From: Lumnitzera littorea
Taxonomy: Eukaryota; Streptophyta; Magnoliopsida; Myrtales; Combretaceae
Reading direction: 5' to 3'
Length of the DNA: 64,000 bases
Assembly: GCA_024138015.1 (NCBI GenBank)
Contig: JAMXBB010000012.1
Location: 15,920,634 to 15,984,633 of the forward strand
Part shown: piece after piece, positions 25,001 to 35,485 of the stretch
How the letters are laid out: every line of letters starts with the position of its first letter
How positions within the stretch are numbered: position 1 is the stretch's first letter
Made by a program: the position numbers and the translations under genes
Notes under the pieces: model-generated
Told to the model about the DNA's origin: nothing
Seen by the model: the letters and a program-made list of their open reading frames with translations, nothing else
The model's database searches: none

Positions 25001-26027
25001 TGGATAAGAGATGGAGTTTGATGTGATATTTTTAAAAGGATAAGTTATTACAATACAATTAAACAATAGTAAAAGAAAGCAAAAGTTGGCAAAGAGAAAT
25101 GAGCAACATAATAACTCATGTAAATAACACTAGATGAACTTGAAGTAAAAAACCAAGGGAGTGGAACAGTAAATTCAATGTATTGAGAATAGCAACATTT
25201 CTTGTATAATAATGGACTCTTTGCCATGTACAAACCTTATATAAGTTTAGCCCATAAAAACCTAGGATGCATACCGCCTATGAAAAACTTCCATAATTGC
25301 ATGAGGCCTTTTTTTTTTTTTTTTCCTTTCTTTGGAAACGAAGAGCCCAGCTGCCATTAAATCTGATGGAAGGATGTCACTACTGGTAATTTAATAAAAA
25401 TAAAAAGTTAAAGAGAAAGTGAAATAAGAATAAAGGAAAAATAAAAAGAAAATTAAAACAAAAACAAAACGTATGGAAAAAATTTCTCAAAAAGAAAATA
25501 AAAAATCCTGCTTCTTGACAAAGCACCACCCTCCTCACCCTACCCTCCATTGTTGTCATTGACATCCGACCTTTATTATCGAGATTAGAATCTTAAACTC
25601 CATGTTCTTGTAAAATCTCCTATTTTTAGCTTAGGCATGGCTTTTTCTTTCCTTTTGTTTTTTGTTTCTTTTTTTTTTTGTTCTTGAATGGGTATGATAG
25701 AAAGAGATTATGTATTTTATTTAATGGAAACTGTGCTTGTAATAATTGTAATGGGTTTAATGCAAAAATGGAAGAGGGCAACACATAAAAAAAAAAAAAA
25801 AAAAAGAGAACAGTGTCTTACAGATTTCATTCTAATGCCTAACTTAGCTTTCTTTTTCTTAGGCATTGCCTCGGATTAATCCACTAGAACTCTCGAAATT
25901 TTTCAATTTCAAAAACATGCTCCATGTGAGAAAGGTGAATGAGCCAAAGGAATATCTAGTTCAACAGACTTTTGATTTATTTTGGCAATGATTTTATTCT
26001 TATGGTAGCGTAGGGTTGCTAAAAGTC
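22099..26027. other. Non-coding AT-rich interval; no gene seen
   Basis: Only short low-complexity frames occur, and several poly(T) and poly(A) runs are present. A perfect 12-bp palindrome, AGCGTCGACGCT, lies at about 22,203-22,214. I found no protein family, element end or RNA gene that I can support. Confidence 0.5.
23580..23615. repeat. (ATT)n microsatellite
   Basis: Twelve near-perfect ATT units in a row with one interruption ('actatt'). Confidence 0.95.
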
Positions 26028-26177
26028 GAGTTTTATATCTCTATAGGGTACATTTGTAAAAATAGTACGAAAATAAGGTATTCGAGAAAAAATTTATAGG
26101 AGTGCTTGCGCATACTTTCAATACAAAAATCAATTAATAAGGAAGGTGTGATTCAAGAGTATACCTTCTTAATAAAA
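26028..26177 (+). repeat. MULE left terminal inverted repeat
   Basis: This aligns with the reverse complement of 30,931-31,073. Shared landmarks are 'CTATAGGG', 'TTTGTAAAAATA', 'ATACAAAAATCAATTAA' and 'CTTCTTAATAAAA'. The inner part also contains a small self-complementary stretch, 'aaggtgtgatt...tatacctt'. Confidence 0.85.
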
Positions 26178-26614
26178 CTAAAGATGCAAACATGTCATGT
26201 GCTTTCAATTTCCCTATTTAAACCCCAAATTCTGTATTCCCCCCTCATTATTATATCTTTTAGTTTCCAAAAGCTCTCAAACCCTCTAATTTCCTCTCTT
26301 TGGGCAATAGTGTGACTCTATTTTTCTCGACTAATATGTAACACTCGGCCATCTTTTATTCTACAATTATTTTTTAATATACAAATTATATTGTTAATAG
26401 GGTAATATTTGTATTATCAATATAAATTGTAGTTAGATGATAATTTTTTAGTGTTTATATTTTTTTAATATGCATGTTGTATTTTGTACTTAATTCATAT
26501 GGTAGTATATAGTTATATAAATTGTAATGGTTACATAAAAAAATAGGGATGCGACTTGTAAATTGTAGGTGATTTTACTTATGTATTAGTAAAGTACGCT
26601 TGTACTTACAATCG
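26178..26614. other. MULE interior, AT-rich; no gene seen
   Basis: This AT-rich stretch lies between the left TIR and the subterminal tandem repeats and has no protein-like frame. Confidence 0.5.
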
Positions 26615-26995
26615 TATTATGTGATAAAACACCCTACTGAGAAGTAAAATTGTGTGGGTGCGATTGTATTTATAGTATATGATGAGATGCCCCAACTGCG
26701 AAGTAAAATTGTATGGGTACAATAAGATACCCTATCGAGAAGTGAAGTCGTATAGGTGCTTGAATTTATAATATGTGATGAGACACCCCATCGAGAAGTA
26801 AAATCATGTAGGTGCTTCCATTTATGGTACATAACGAGAAGTCTTATCGAGAAGTTAAATTGTGTGGGTACGATGAGAAGCCCTATCGAGAAGTAGAGTC
26901 GTATGGAACCATCAATGATTGGTGAACCCGCGGATCCATTTGCAACTCCTTTGTAAGACGTCCTACCGAAAAGTGAAATAGTATGGATGCTACAA
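26615..26995 (+). repeat. Subterminal tandem repeats, about seven degenerate units
   Basis: Units of roughly 40-58 bp share the core 'cctatcgagaagtaaaatcg' followed by 'tgtgggtgc' (with variation). Occurrences start near 26,630, 26,690, 26,731, 26,786, 26,845, 26,880 and 26,960. Unit length varies because the AT-rich spacer differs. Such subterminal arrays often act as transposase-binding zones in DNA transposons; that role here is inference. Confidence 0.8.
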
Positions 26996-27169
26996 ACTGT
27001 CCAAAATTGTATGGGCTTTATTGATTTTGTGATTGATGGATAAACAGGTTATTAATGGTTGATTATGTGAAGATAATTATATATGCAGAAGGGAACATAG
27101 TTAATGGAAGTAACTGTCTACAATATGATAGGGATTCGGTAAAAAAGTTGAAGGTGAGAAAGGATTCCA

Positions 27170-28330
27170 ACTTCAATCATTTCCTTTAATGGATTTATGC
27201 GAGTATCGGGGTTGATCCTAATAGGGTTGAACCTGTTCACTGATACCCTTCTTATTATGAGAGAGGTGTTCTATACACTTTGATGGCTATTACGAACTAT
27301 GACGATGTGGAAAACTTAATTAAAATGGTTGACACATTCGGAGAAAACCGGATACAGGAGATATATGTTAGGGCTTTCGGTCAGTCAAGTAGGAGTATTG
27401 TCCAAAACACCTTCCAATAACCCTCTACCTCATGTACAGCAAACCAATGAAAACTACCCTATGTACGATAGAGGGAAACTTTTCTAGTGGATAAGCTCAC
27501 GTTTAGAGAAGGTGGTGTGAATGAAGAAATCAATGAAAAGATACTTGATGTAGAGATAGGGTTAATCTTATAAGATGAGCTAGGCTACAACCCTGATGAA
27601 GAGTTGATTTCCCATAGGACCTGAAAGAGATGTTGAGAGGGAATAAGTGGGGGTTGAATTTGAGTTAGATGAAGAAATTGAAGAAGTGGAAAACACTGTA
27701 GATTACGCAACCATGTTAGAATATATATTGACTAGTGTTCCATCTGTACCTCAATTTACTACTAGCTAGGAGATTGGGATGGCTTCTCAATACAATCAAA
27801 CTGGGATAATGACATCTTAAGCTAGAGATCTAGTTCCACATATGAACATTGGTGGTGGCAATGGTTATGTGGCATTCAAAGAGAACATGGATGCAGAGAG
27901 TGGTAACCAGGTTTATGGCATGAATTTATTTGTCAAACAACGCTTTAACATGAAGGATGAGCTTATTGACACCATCAAAAGATATCGCATCAATCACCAT
28001 TGTGATTACCACATTGACGAATCAAAATTGCACCTGTAGGCCATTCATTGCATGGAGAAGGATAGCGGATGTAAGTAGAGGTCATAGGCATCATATAAAA
28101 TGTTAATAAGGCTATTTGTTATAACAATTGTCGAGGGTCTATGCACATGTATCAACCCTAATGTGATGTTAGATAACAGACAGATCGACAGTAGACTTAT
28201 GGCTAATTGCTTCATCAATAATGTTAGGGAGAATCCTAATATAAAGACCTACAGATGACTCGAGATGATGCGTATTGCGGGCAATGGATCTCGGAAGGAA
28301 AGATAGGTATTCGAGGTTCAAGAGGAGTAT
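27170..28330 (+). pseudogene. MuDR-type transposase, N-terminal part only, broken
   Basis: The region reads in shifting frames. First comes a PB1-like N-terminal stretch ('YTLMAITNYDDVENLIKMVD', about 27,270-27,335), then acidic linker sequence. An open part at 27,842-28,039 ends 'NMKDELIDTIKRYRINHHCD', the start of the MuDR DNA-binding/transposase N-terminal domain (PF03108). The rest of that domain follows out of frame: 'GLCTCINPNVMLDNRQID' and 'NCFINNVRENPNIKTYR', corresponding to the usual 'HTC' and 'I...V..NP.I' motifs. The catalytic DDE core and SWIM zinc finger expected next are not found; an LTR and then a PMD follow instead. Several stops and frameshifts make it inactive. Confidence 0.78.
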
Positions 28331-28350
28331 GAAGAATAGGGAGTAAAACA

Positions 28351-29199
28351 TGGGTTTTGAGTGTGAATGTGTATGAATATCATGCACCAATACATAAACA
28401 CAATCAGAAGTTTGAGCTCGAAATAGGGTTCGATATAACTCACAAATACTAAATGTCACTCAAGATTCAAATGAATGTTAGATGCAACTCACTAACCAGT
28501 TCAAATGAATGGTTTACCACAATCTTAAGGTTAAGATTGATAAGAATGGGTGAAAGATTAAAAAGTTTAATCAACACTTAATAATCTGGTAAATGCAAGC
28601 TCTACTAAGTTAAGTATAGCCTTACTCGAAAAAGGAAAGTTTCACTCTCTGTATGGGGAATATTCTTCACTATGTCTATATATTCTCTGTATAATTACAA
28701 ATATTGCTATTTATAGTAAGTTGTAAACCCTAGTAACAAGACTGTAAATAATGTACAAGGTCTTAAACCCTAAAAACTTGGGCCTATAAATAAAATAAAG
28801 GAAAACATGTATAAGAATATAAAGCTATGTGTTTTACAAGGGAAGTCGACATGTAGTTACTTGGCATATCCTAAAAGGAGTAGTATCCAAATCGGATGGG
28901 GTCGATAGTTGAATGTACGGGTTTAGGAAGGAATCCTTAAAGTCTCGTGTGGCATGGTCGAGACACTAAAAAGGTCGGCCCATAATTGCTGAGTTTTAAA
29001 GTTAGTTGGCACTAGTTTCTTTGTGACATTTCGTACCAAGTAGATCCCACTCTCGGTAACGTAGTCTCTTAGCTACTTGGTTGACGATAAACTTGTTACT
29101 GAGTGGTTATTTTTCTTCCTCTCGTCCTTCTGGCTTTAGCTTGGCCTTGGCTTTGGACAGGCCTACCTCAGCATAGATGTAGTCGGAGGATGATTCCCA
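28351..29199 (-). mobile_element. Probable solo LTR inside the MULE
   Basis: The segment interrupts the MULE between its transposase remnant and the PMD. It starts TGGGTTTTG and ends ATTCCCA (TG...CA). A TATA box on the minus strand, CTATAAATAG (plus 28,707-28,716), suggests minus orientation. The middle matches the LTR-like segment at 20,358. The right end resembles the LTR edge at 60,341-60,350 ('aattccta'). Flanks AAACA and TTACA agree at only three of five positions, so the exact left boundary is unsure. No internal coding sequence is present. Confidence 0.5.
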
Positions 29200-29279
29200 T
29201 TACAACAGGTATGTAGTTTTGTAATGTTTTATTCCGTATTTGTTCTTGAATAAAAATATACATGTTATTAATATACTTT

Positions 29280-30369
29280 CCTTACAAATGCTTTGTAAGT
29301 CGTGTAGGAGCCATACACGAATGATCTTATCGATCTCTTACCTTCATTCTGTAGTGCCAATCGAGCTATTTAGATGGTTAGGTTGCCATTAATTTGCTTC
29401 CAAATTGTGGAGTTTCACTTCCCCGACCGTATCATACGATAATTTAGAGGATTCTAGACGATACCGATGGATGTCAACACTACTAAGGAGTTGCACTACA
29501 TCGACCTTAAGGGGAGGATGGATATAGTTTGGTCGGTTGTGTATCAAGGTTATATATTGACTTTGGTAGACTACCATATGTGGGTTGTTCATCCTTAGGG
29601 ATTAGGGGGTGTTAACCTGGCTTATTAGGACTGGTATAGAGAGCACATATGTTGTAACATTACCCATCATGGGGTGGTGATGGGACACTTGATAAGCATA
29701 CTTCTACTTATCTTATCATTTTCTGCAAAGCATAGTGGATGATTGTATCTTTAATCGATTGATGAAATACAGGCAAATACTTTACATCAATCGAGGTTAG
29801 TAGATGATTTAAGTACTGCACATCATATCATCGACAGTAGCCTTCATCATCTTAAGGAGCACAGCCGGTTGATATTGTTTCTCGAACAGTTAGTTGATTC
29901 AGACCTAGTACCTACCCCTCGCCTATGTGCAAAAGCTAGAGTTCGTATGAAAGGACATTGACTAAGACTAGCACATGGTTAGAGACAATGAGATAATGAT
30001 ATGGCATCGGGATCTTACCATTCCATTGACTTGAGCAAGATTGGCAGCAATGCACCATCCATTGATGCCTCAAATTTCGCCCCAACTCATTCTACACTTT
30101 AAGTGCTCATGGTTAGATCTATCCATAGCAAACACTGCCAGCTCTTCGTAAGTAGTGTACTAGTTAGCCTTAAACTTCAAACATGGGTGAAGGTGTCACC
30201 CAACTATCACTATCACCACCTACTCTAGTTTCTCCTAAGGAGTTGAGCCATACTTATCCTCAACCGTCAAAGCCTTAACCATCTAAGGGAACATCAAGTT
30301 GTAGGCCGTCATTAGTTGCTTGCTTCTGAAAACAACTTACAAGATCCAAGAAGAAGTAATTGTAAATAA
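29280..30369 (+). pseudogene. Plant mobile domain (PMD) protein remnant within the MULE
   Basis: In one main frame with several stops, the sequence reads 'QIVEFHFPDRIIR', 'TIPMDVNTTKELHYIDLKGR', 'WSVVYQGYI' and 'DWYREHI'. This order matches the plant mobile domain (PF10536, MAIN/MAIL-like): an E-H-P-x-R-V-x-R-x-F segment, then 'IP', 'H..D.RG', 'W...Y..Y' and 'WYR'. Cellular PMD proteins act in silencing and genome stability, and transposon-borne PMDs of unknown function occur in MULEs and Ty3 elements. A donor-like 'ACAG|GTATGT' at about 29,208 suggests an intron upstream. The frame closes at TAA 30,367-30,369. Stops throughout mean it is not functional as it stands. Confidence 0.72.
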
Positions 30370-30870
30370 CCACCTTTGTATTATCTAGTTGGATGATTAT
30401 GTATTCTTAACATCTAGTATTCATTCTGTGAATGTTTTTTGTAAATGATGTTTCATATTAGATTGCTATTCACTTAGTACTGATCGTTGATTGTAAATAT
30501 ACTTTGTATATATTATATCTGCTTTCACAGCTTTAGTTGTATTAGGTAGTTTACTAAACTATTTTAGTTGACTTGTTACGAGAATACTTTCCATAAGCAA
30601 TAAATTCAATGAAAAAAAGCATTGACATTCCTAACTCATAGGACTAATTTGATATGATATTACACCATTCTCAAAAGAACGAATATAAGACAGATTGAAT
30701 ATTGTTTGATTAGTTGCCACTTTGAGGAGCCATAGTAGTTCCCCCCTTAAACCGCTTAGATCCTACGAGTGAATGAATAAACAGTCTTATATAAAACAAA
30801 TGCTATAAATATTGGGTTACACTGAAGGTACATGGCATGTTTGTGCCATCAGTGTAATTAAGAAGACGAG
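30370..30870. other. MULE interior after the PMD; no gene seen
   Basis: AT-rich sequence between the PMD stop and the subterminal palindrome. Nothing protein-like is seen. Confidence 0.5.
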
Positions 30871-30917
30871 ATTTATGCGTGCGCCTTCTTTAATAAAGAA
30901 GGTGCATACATAAATCA
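30871..30917. repeat. Near-perfect palindrome inside the MULE right end
   Basis: GATTTATGCGTGCGCCTTCT runs into TTAATAAAG and then AAGGTGCATACATAAATC, giving arms of about 23 bp with only a few mismatches and almost no loop. The words GCCTTCTTT and AAGGCGTGAT also recur in the adjoining TIR. Confidence 0.85.
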
Positions 30918-30930
30918 CGCCTTTTTTTTT

Positions 30931-31073
30931 TTTTATTAAGAAAGGCGTATTCTTGGATCACGCCTTCTTTGTTAATTGATTTTTGTATAGGCGTACCTTC
31001 ATTACACCACTTCTGTAAATTATTTTATTTACTCATTATTTTTACAAATATGCCCTATAGGGATACAAAACTC
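30931..31073 (-). repeat. MULE right terminal inverted repeat
   Basis: This is the reverse complement counterpart of the left TIR. The outermost bases on this side are ...GGGATACAAAACTC, matching GAGTTTTATATCTC on the left. Confidence 0.85.
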
Positions 31074-32589
31074 CAAGTGCCTGTTTTTAAGTTGGTGATG
31101 GCCGACGGGGTAAGGGCAATGGTGAAATTAGCAATGGTAAGTGATAAAGCTTCACCAGTAGGAATAAAGCATCTTTAGATGACAAGTACACAAATATTCA
31201 TAATATATAGAATATAGATAAAAATTCATGATAAAGAGTAATTTAAGAAAAGAAAAACTATTTATGTTTTCATAAGTTAGAATTTTGGAAATGGATCTAA
31301 TGTATTGTTAAAGTTAAAAAATTTAATATTTGAGATTATTTTAATTTTTAAAATATTTTATGATATTATCATGATGTCATATTTTTTCTTCTAATTATTT
31401 TGACCATTGTTTATACCATATAATATTTAAAGAAGATGATTTTAATAAACTATAGACAAAGTAGCTTTTGAGATCTAAATCATAGAATATTTGTGTGTTA
31501 CTTATATATTTACATAGCGTGGCATTTTATTTTTGTTTTTTTTTTTAATTTTTTATTGTTATTTAATTACTTATGTGGCCTCTATAAATTTGCACATAAA
31601 AAAAGTGGGTTTTAATATTTGTCATGGGAGAAAATACTCAACTTAAACGGTTAATATATTGGGATAATTTAAATTTTTCCTTTTTTGGAATAGTTCACAT
31701 AATTTGCTTTATTTTCAATTGTATTTTAAAACCTAGAATTAACTTAAATTTAATAAAAATTGATATATACTTAATGCTCAATTTGTTTTGGACTAAACTC
31801 GAAAGTTTATTAGACTAAATAAATTAAAACCTAAAACTTAAATCACTTGAATAATTTGAGTATAACTCGACTTATCTTCTAGATTGAATTATATATTTTA
31901 TTCAATAAAATGAAAAATAATTTATTTATTTTTAATTGAAAGGGATAAAATAAAAATGGAAAAGGAAAGTTATACTTGAATTTAACATCATTAGAATATC
32001 CAATGAAGTTGATATCAACTTTTTTTTTTCTATAAATGAATTTTATTGTATGTAATTAGTAGAATTCAGTTTGTACTATTATTTATAATCAAATATGAAT
32101 AATATTCCTACAATTTTACTCATCTAGTTCATTGTTCAATTTATTCCAACTAAAATTTGATTTGATTTTGATAATAATAAAATTTTACATAGATGATATT
32201 TTGATTATTATCTAAACTTTGAGTATTCTTCCATTTTACATTTTAAATTTGAAAATGTGCTTCTTGGTTAGATTTTTAACACATCAAATGTACTATATCA
32301 TCCCCTATATTATTTATATGTATATTCTTTGATTAATAAGTATTTGTCAAGATACTTTTTTATGAGTAAAGAAATGAGTTAATTTAATATGATATTTAAT
32401 AATATTAAACTTCGATTGCAAAACCATAAAACCGGAGAAGTTCAGGTTTGTTTTCCGGTTTTTATCCTAAAATTTTACTGAAACTGCCATTAGAACATAC
32501 TTAGTTTTTAGTGAGTACTAAATTACTAATAGGGAGAAGGGCCGATTCACTAAAGGCGATATGTGGCTTTACCAATTTCTCAGTCCGAC
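31074..32589. other. AT-rich interval upstream of the F-box/kelch gene
   Basis: No protein-like frame is present. The part nearest the gene (from about 32,300) is the presumed promoter, but no TATA box is convincing. It holds an inverted repeat at 32,426-32,465, described separately. Confidence 0.45.
32426..32465. repeat. Short inverted repeat in the presumed promoter
   Basis: ATAAAACCGGA (32,426-32,436) and TCCGGTTTTTAT (32,454-32,465) are reverse complements apart from one extra base, separated by 17 nt. It lies about 150 bp before the likely transcript start and could be a cruciform or a paired binding site; function unknown. Confidence 0.6.
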
Positions 32590-33760
32590 CAACCCAACCC
32601 CAACAATAACATTCCACTTTCTCTCTCTTGAAAATACAACATAAACACAAAAACATAAAACGTAGAATAGAGTGTGGTGTGGAAACAACATTGATCGTCG
32701 CTTTCTCTCTCAACACATCTTGGATTTGGCCTCTTTTTAGCAGTTCCAGGTGAATCTTTCGTCAAGTTGTTATTTTTTTTCATCTGGGTATTGTACAGTA
32801 CTCACGAATCTCTATTAAGTTTTGATCTTTTCTTTTTTTTTTTTTTTCCTTTTTTTTTTTTCAATGATAGGTTTGATTCCCTGAACTAAAGAAAAGAAAA
32901 GAAAAAAGGTTCTTCTTCTGCATTGTGTTTTTAATCAGGTTCTTTCCTTTTTCTTCTTGCAGGTTTAATCAAGCTGATTCTGGGTACCTTTTGAAGAAGC
33001 AAATAAGTGGTAACATAATGGATATTTTGTTTTTTCTTAATTGTGATGAATTGTTGTCTATTGATGCTGTTAGCGACTTTGACTCAATTTCAGTTTGTTT
33101 GTTTTTTTTTAAAAATTTTTTTACATGATTTTGTTTAAGAGCTCTACCTGTCTGTTTCTGCGGTGTCTCTATGTGCGCGCGCGCGTGTGCATATGTATGA
33201 CATTTTTGTACCTCAAGTTCACATTTTGACATGAGTATTGAATCATATAAATTGCCATAAATACATAAATATGTGTGTGTATATGTGCTACAGATTGGAT
33301 GACGGTAGTTGGTCCAGCCATCTTCTGGATCATCAATCTCCATGTAGTCGATCTCTGGAAGTGGTCTTGGTGTGATTATTTCCAGAAGGTCGTTTCATTT
33401 CTTAAGTACTTGGAACCAAGGTTTCCATCGCCAGATGGGCTCCTTGTCCATGTTTTCTTCAATCATAAGCTGCAATCTATGGAGAATCTTTATTTATATA
33501 TGGCAGCATGCGATTTAAGGAGCACAAATTATTAAACCTTATGTGGATGGGGAAACCTTGTCCAAGTATCTGAATCTTAATCGCCTGGCCAACCTTGGGG
33601 TTTAGTTGCCATATTTGCTTTTGTGATGCTCTTAGGTCTCTTTTACCCTCTTTGGGTAAATATCACTGTCCTTTGTATTTTCAGGTGATTTTCAGTGGAA
33701 CTCCTGCAAGTGTCAATGTGATTGCATGTGAAAGCTAGCCTGCAGGGTGCTTCTTGACAG
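32590..33760 (+). other. Probable 5' leader of the F-box/kelch gene, with introns
   Basis: A CT/CA-rich, plant 5'UTR-like stretch (about 32,590-32,749, 'ctttctctctc') ends at a good donor, TTCCAG|GTGAAT. An acceptor TTCTTGCAG ends at 32,962, and a second acceptor TATTTTCAG ends at 33,684 (or TTTTCAG at 33,694). That suggests at least two leader introns, the second of about 0.65 kb. The donor after the middle exon (near 33,012) is not clear. Open frames inside the interval (such as 33,275-33,535) are intronic noise. Confidence 0.5.
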
Positions 33761-35485
33761 ATGTCAGAAGAGACACATATACATCAAGACTTTGAGGCTT
33801 TGAGTGTCTCAAAAAGGTTGGTGAGGAGTGTTAGCCAAAAACTGAAGAAGAAAACTGTCAGAGTTGAAGATGAAGATGATAATACAATTGGGGTCTCTTT
33901 GAGATGTCTTATGTTATATGGTCGAGGTGGAGGCTGTAAAGTGGGTGCAGATAATGGGGAAGAGTATGGTGACCCGAATAGCAGGAGAAGGTCAAGTGCC
34001 AGTGAAGAAGGCAGAGGATACATTACTATATGCGGGTCTGAAGAAACTTCTGTGGACTGCTTTTCCTATGCTGTGAAAGAAAGGTTCTGGAAGAAAAATA
34101 GCAGAAAGTTAATAGAGCTTGAGGATCCAGTACGCAACAGCAGAATGCATGTTTTTCTTCCAGATGACATTCTGGAAATGTGCTTGGTTAGGTTGCCAAT
34201 GATCAGTCTCATGAATGCTCGTCTAGTATGCAAGAAATGGAGATATCTGACTTCTACACCTCGATTTCTTCAAATGAGAAGAGATGGCTCTCATCAAAGT
34301 CCATGGTTGTTTTTGTTTGGTACAGTTAAAGATGGATATTGCTCTGCTGAAGTACATGCACTAGATGTCTCTCAAAACCAGTGGCATAAGATTGAGCTTG
34401 ATGTTTTGAAAGGAAGGTTTATGTTCTCTGTTGCCACCATCTTGGATGAAGTTTACATTGTTGGGGGTTGCTCGAGTTTGACAAATTTTGGCAGGGTCGA
34501 CAGGAGCTCTTTCAAGACACACAAAGGGGTCCTGGTGTTTAGCCCACTAACTAAATCTTGGCGTAAAGCTGCTTCTATGAAATATGCAAGATCAATGCCT
34601 ATATTAGGTACTTCAGAGGTCCATTCAGACTTCTCTGTGGCACAGAGTCTTCAAATCCGGCAAGAAAGGCGTTATTCAAGGTCCCGGCTTGGTGGTGTGT
34701 CAGATGTTTATGAGGATCCTCACAGGCTCTCCCTAAGGCGACAACAGAGGAGTACATATGATGAAAATGATTATTCATTATTGCCAGGAAGAAAGCCACA
34801 CAAATCAGTCCGCCAAAAGATTGATCAGTCAGGCACAAAGGTCTGTAGGAGGTTTGTGCTTATTGCTGTTGGAGGTCTTGGATCGTGGGATGAACCCCTC
34901 GATTCTGGAGAAGTTTATGACTCCTTTACTAATAAGTGGACAGATATTCAAAGGTTGCCAGTGGATTTTGGCATTGCTTGTTCTGGGGTGGTGTGTAATG
35001 GAATCTTCTACGTTTACTCTGAGGCTGACAAGCTTGCAGGATATGACATAGAACGAGGATATTGGATTGGAATACAGACAACTCCCTTTCCTCCGCGTGT
35101 TCATGAATATTACCCTAAACTTGTTTCTTGTAATGGCCGCCTCTTCATGCTGTCTGTCTCTTGGTGTGAGGGGGACGGTCAGATAGGTCAGCGAAACAAG
35201 GCTGTGAGAAAATTATGGGAGCTAGATCTCATGTATCTTAACTGGAGTGAAGTTTCTGTGCATCCTGATGCCCCAATGGACTGGAATGCTACATTTGTAG
35301 CAGATAGAAATTACATATTCGGTCTTGAAATGTTTAAGATTTTTGGTCAAGTCTTGGATTTTATGACTGTGTGCGATGTGTCTAATAAAGAGGCAAACTG
35401 GCACCATGTATCTCGGAACCAAATGGTGCAGGAATTGGATGCTTCTTCGTGCATGACCAAGTCTCTAGCTGTGGTTTATTTTTAA
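33761..35485 (+). CDS. F-box/kelch-repeat protein, CFK1-like
   Basis: This intronless 574-codon gene encodes a predicted substrate receptor of an SCF-type cullin-RING ubiquitin ligase. An in-frame TGA lies two codons upstream, so this ATG is the first possible start. Residues 1-45 are basic and serine-rich ('SKRLVRSVSQKLKKK'). The F-box spans about 129-172 ('LPDDILEMCLVRLP' to 'VCKKWRYLTSTPRFLQMR'), the Skp1-binding part. Kelch-type blades follow from about residue 182, with GG motifs in 'VYIVGGCSS' and 'IAVGGLGSWDEPLDSGEVYD', interrupted by a charged, low-complexity insert at about 290-355 (RRQQRS, KSVRQK). Overall organisation and sequence recall Arabidopsis At5g42350/At5g42360; At5g42350 is CFK1, which binds the COP9 signalosome and promotes hypocotyl elongation. 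Orthology is my inference. It is the only intact conventional gene in the window, so it is probably expressed. Confidence 0.93.
   Translation: MSEETHIHQDFEALSVSKRLVRSVSQKLKKKTVRVEDEDDNTIGVSLRCLMLYGRGGGCKVGADNGEEYGDPNSRRRSSASEEGRGYITICGSEETSVDCFSYAVKERFWKKNSRKLIELEDPVRNSRMHVFLPDDILEMCLVRLPMISLMNARLVCKKWRYLTSTPRFLQMRRDGSHQSPWLFLFGTVKDGYCSAEVHALDVSQNQWHKIELDVLKGRFMFSVATILDEVYIVGGCSSLTNFGRVDRSSFKTHKGVLVFSPLTKSWRKAASMKYARSMPILGTSEVHSDFSVAQSLQIRQERRYSRSRLGGVSDVYEDPHRLSLRRQQRSTYDENDYSLLPGRKPHKSVRQKIDQSGTKVCRRFVLIAVGGLGSWDEPLDSGEVYDSFTNKWTDIQRLPVDFGIACSGVVCNGIFYVYSEADKLAGYDIERGYWIGIQTTPFPPRVHEYYPKLVSCNGRLFMLSVSWCEGDGQIGQRNKAVRKLWELDLMYLNWSEVSVHPDAPMDWNATFVADRNYIFGLEMFKIFGQVLDFMTVCDVSNKEANWHHVSRNQMVQELDASSCMTKSLAVVYF

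Larger units (their letters stand above)
26028..31073 (+). mobile_element. Mutator-like element (MULE) with long TIRs and a plant mobile domain
   Basis: The ends are inverted repeats of about 150 bp: the left end starts GAGTTTTATATCTCTATAGG, and the right end, reverse-complemented, starts GAGTTTTGTATCCCTATAGG. They stay collinear through 'catttgtaaaaata' and 'acaaaaatcaattaa'. Long TIRs are typical of MULEs. The body holds a broken MuDR transposase N-terminal region on the plus strand, an inserted LTR and a broken plant mobile domain (PMD) region. A 9-bp TSD is not clear next to either end, probably because of decay. MULEs carrying a PMD reading frame are known in plants; this one shows no MULE catalytic core between the two regions. 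Confidence 0.8.

Noticed and set aside
25380..25565. Minus-strand frame rich in F and L
   Set aside because: It is generated by A-rich simple sequence on the plus strand; no domain or conservation can be argued.
27842..28039. Considered as an independent small gene
   Set aside because: Its end is the start of the MuDR N-terminal domain, which continues out of frame; it is one fragment of the MULE transposase remnant.
33275..33535. 86-codon open frame upstream of the F-box/kelch start
   Set aside because: It lies between a probable leader donor and acceptor and matches no family. It is most likely intron.
33784..34023. Antisense open frame within the F-box/kelch gene
   Set aside because: It is a shadow of the conserved coding strand; its proline/serine composition comes from the reversed sense codons.
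34758..35051. Overlapping +1 open frame inside the F-box/kelch gene
   Set aside because: The sense frame carries recognisable kelch motifs through the same bases; this frame has no family resemblance.
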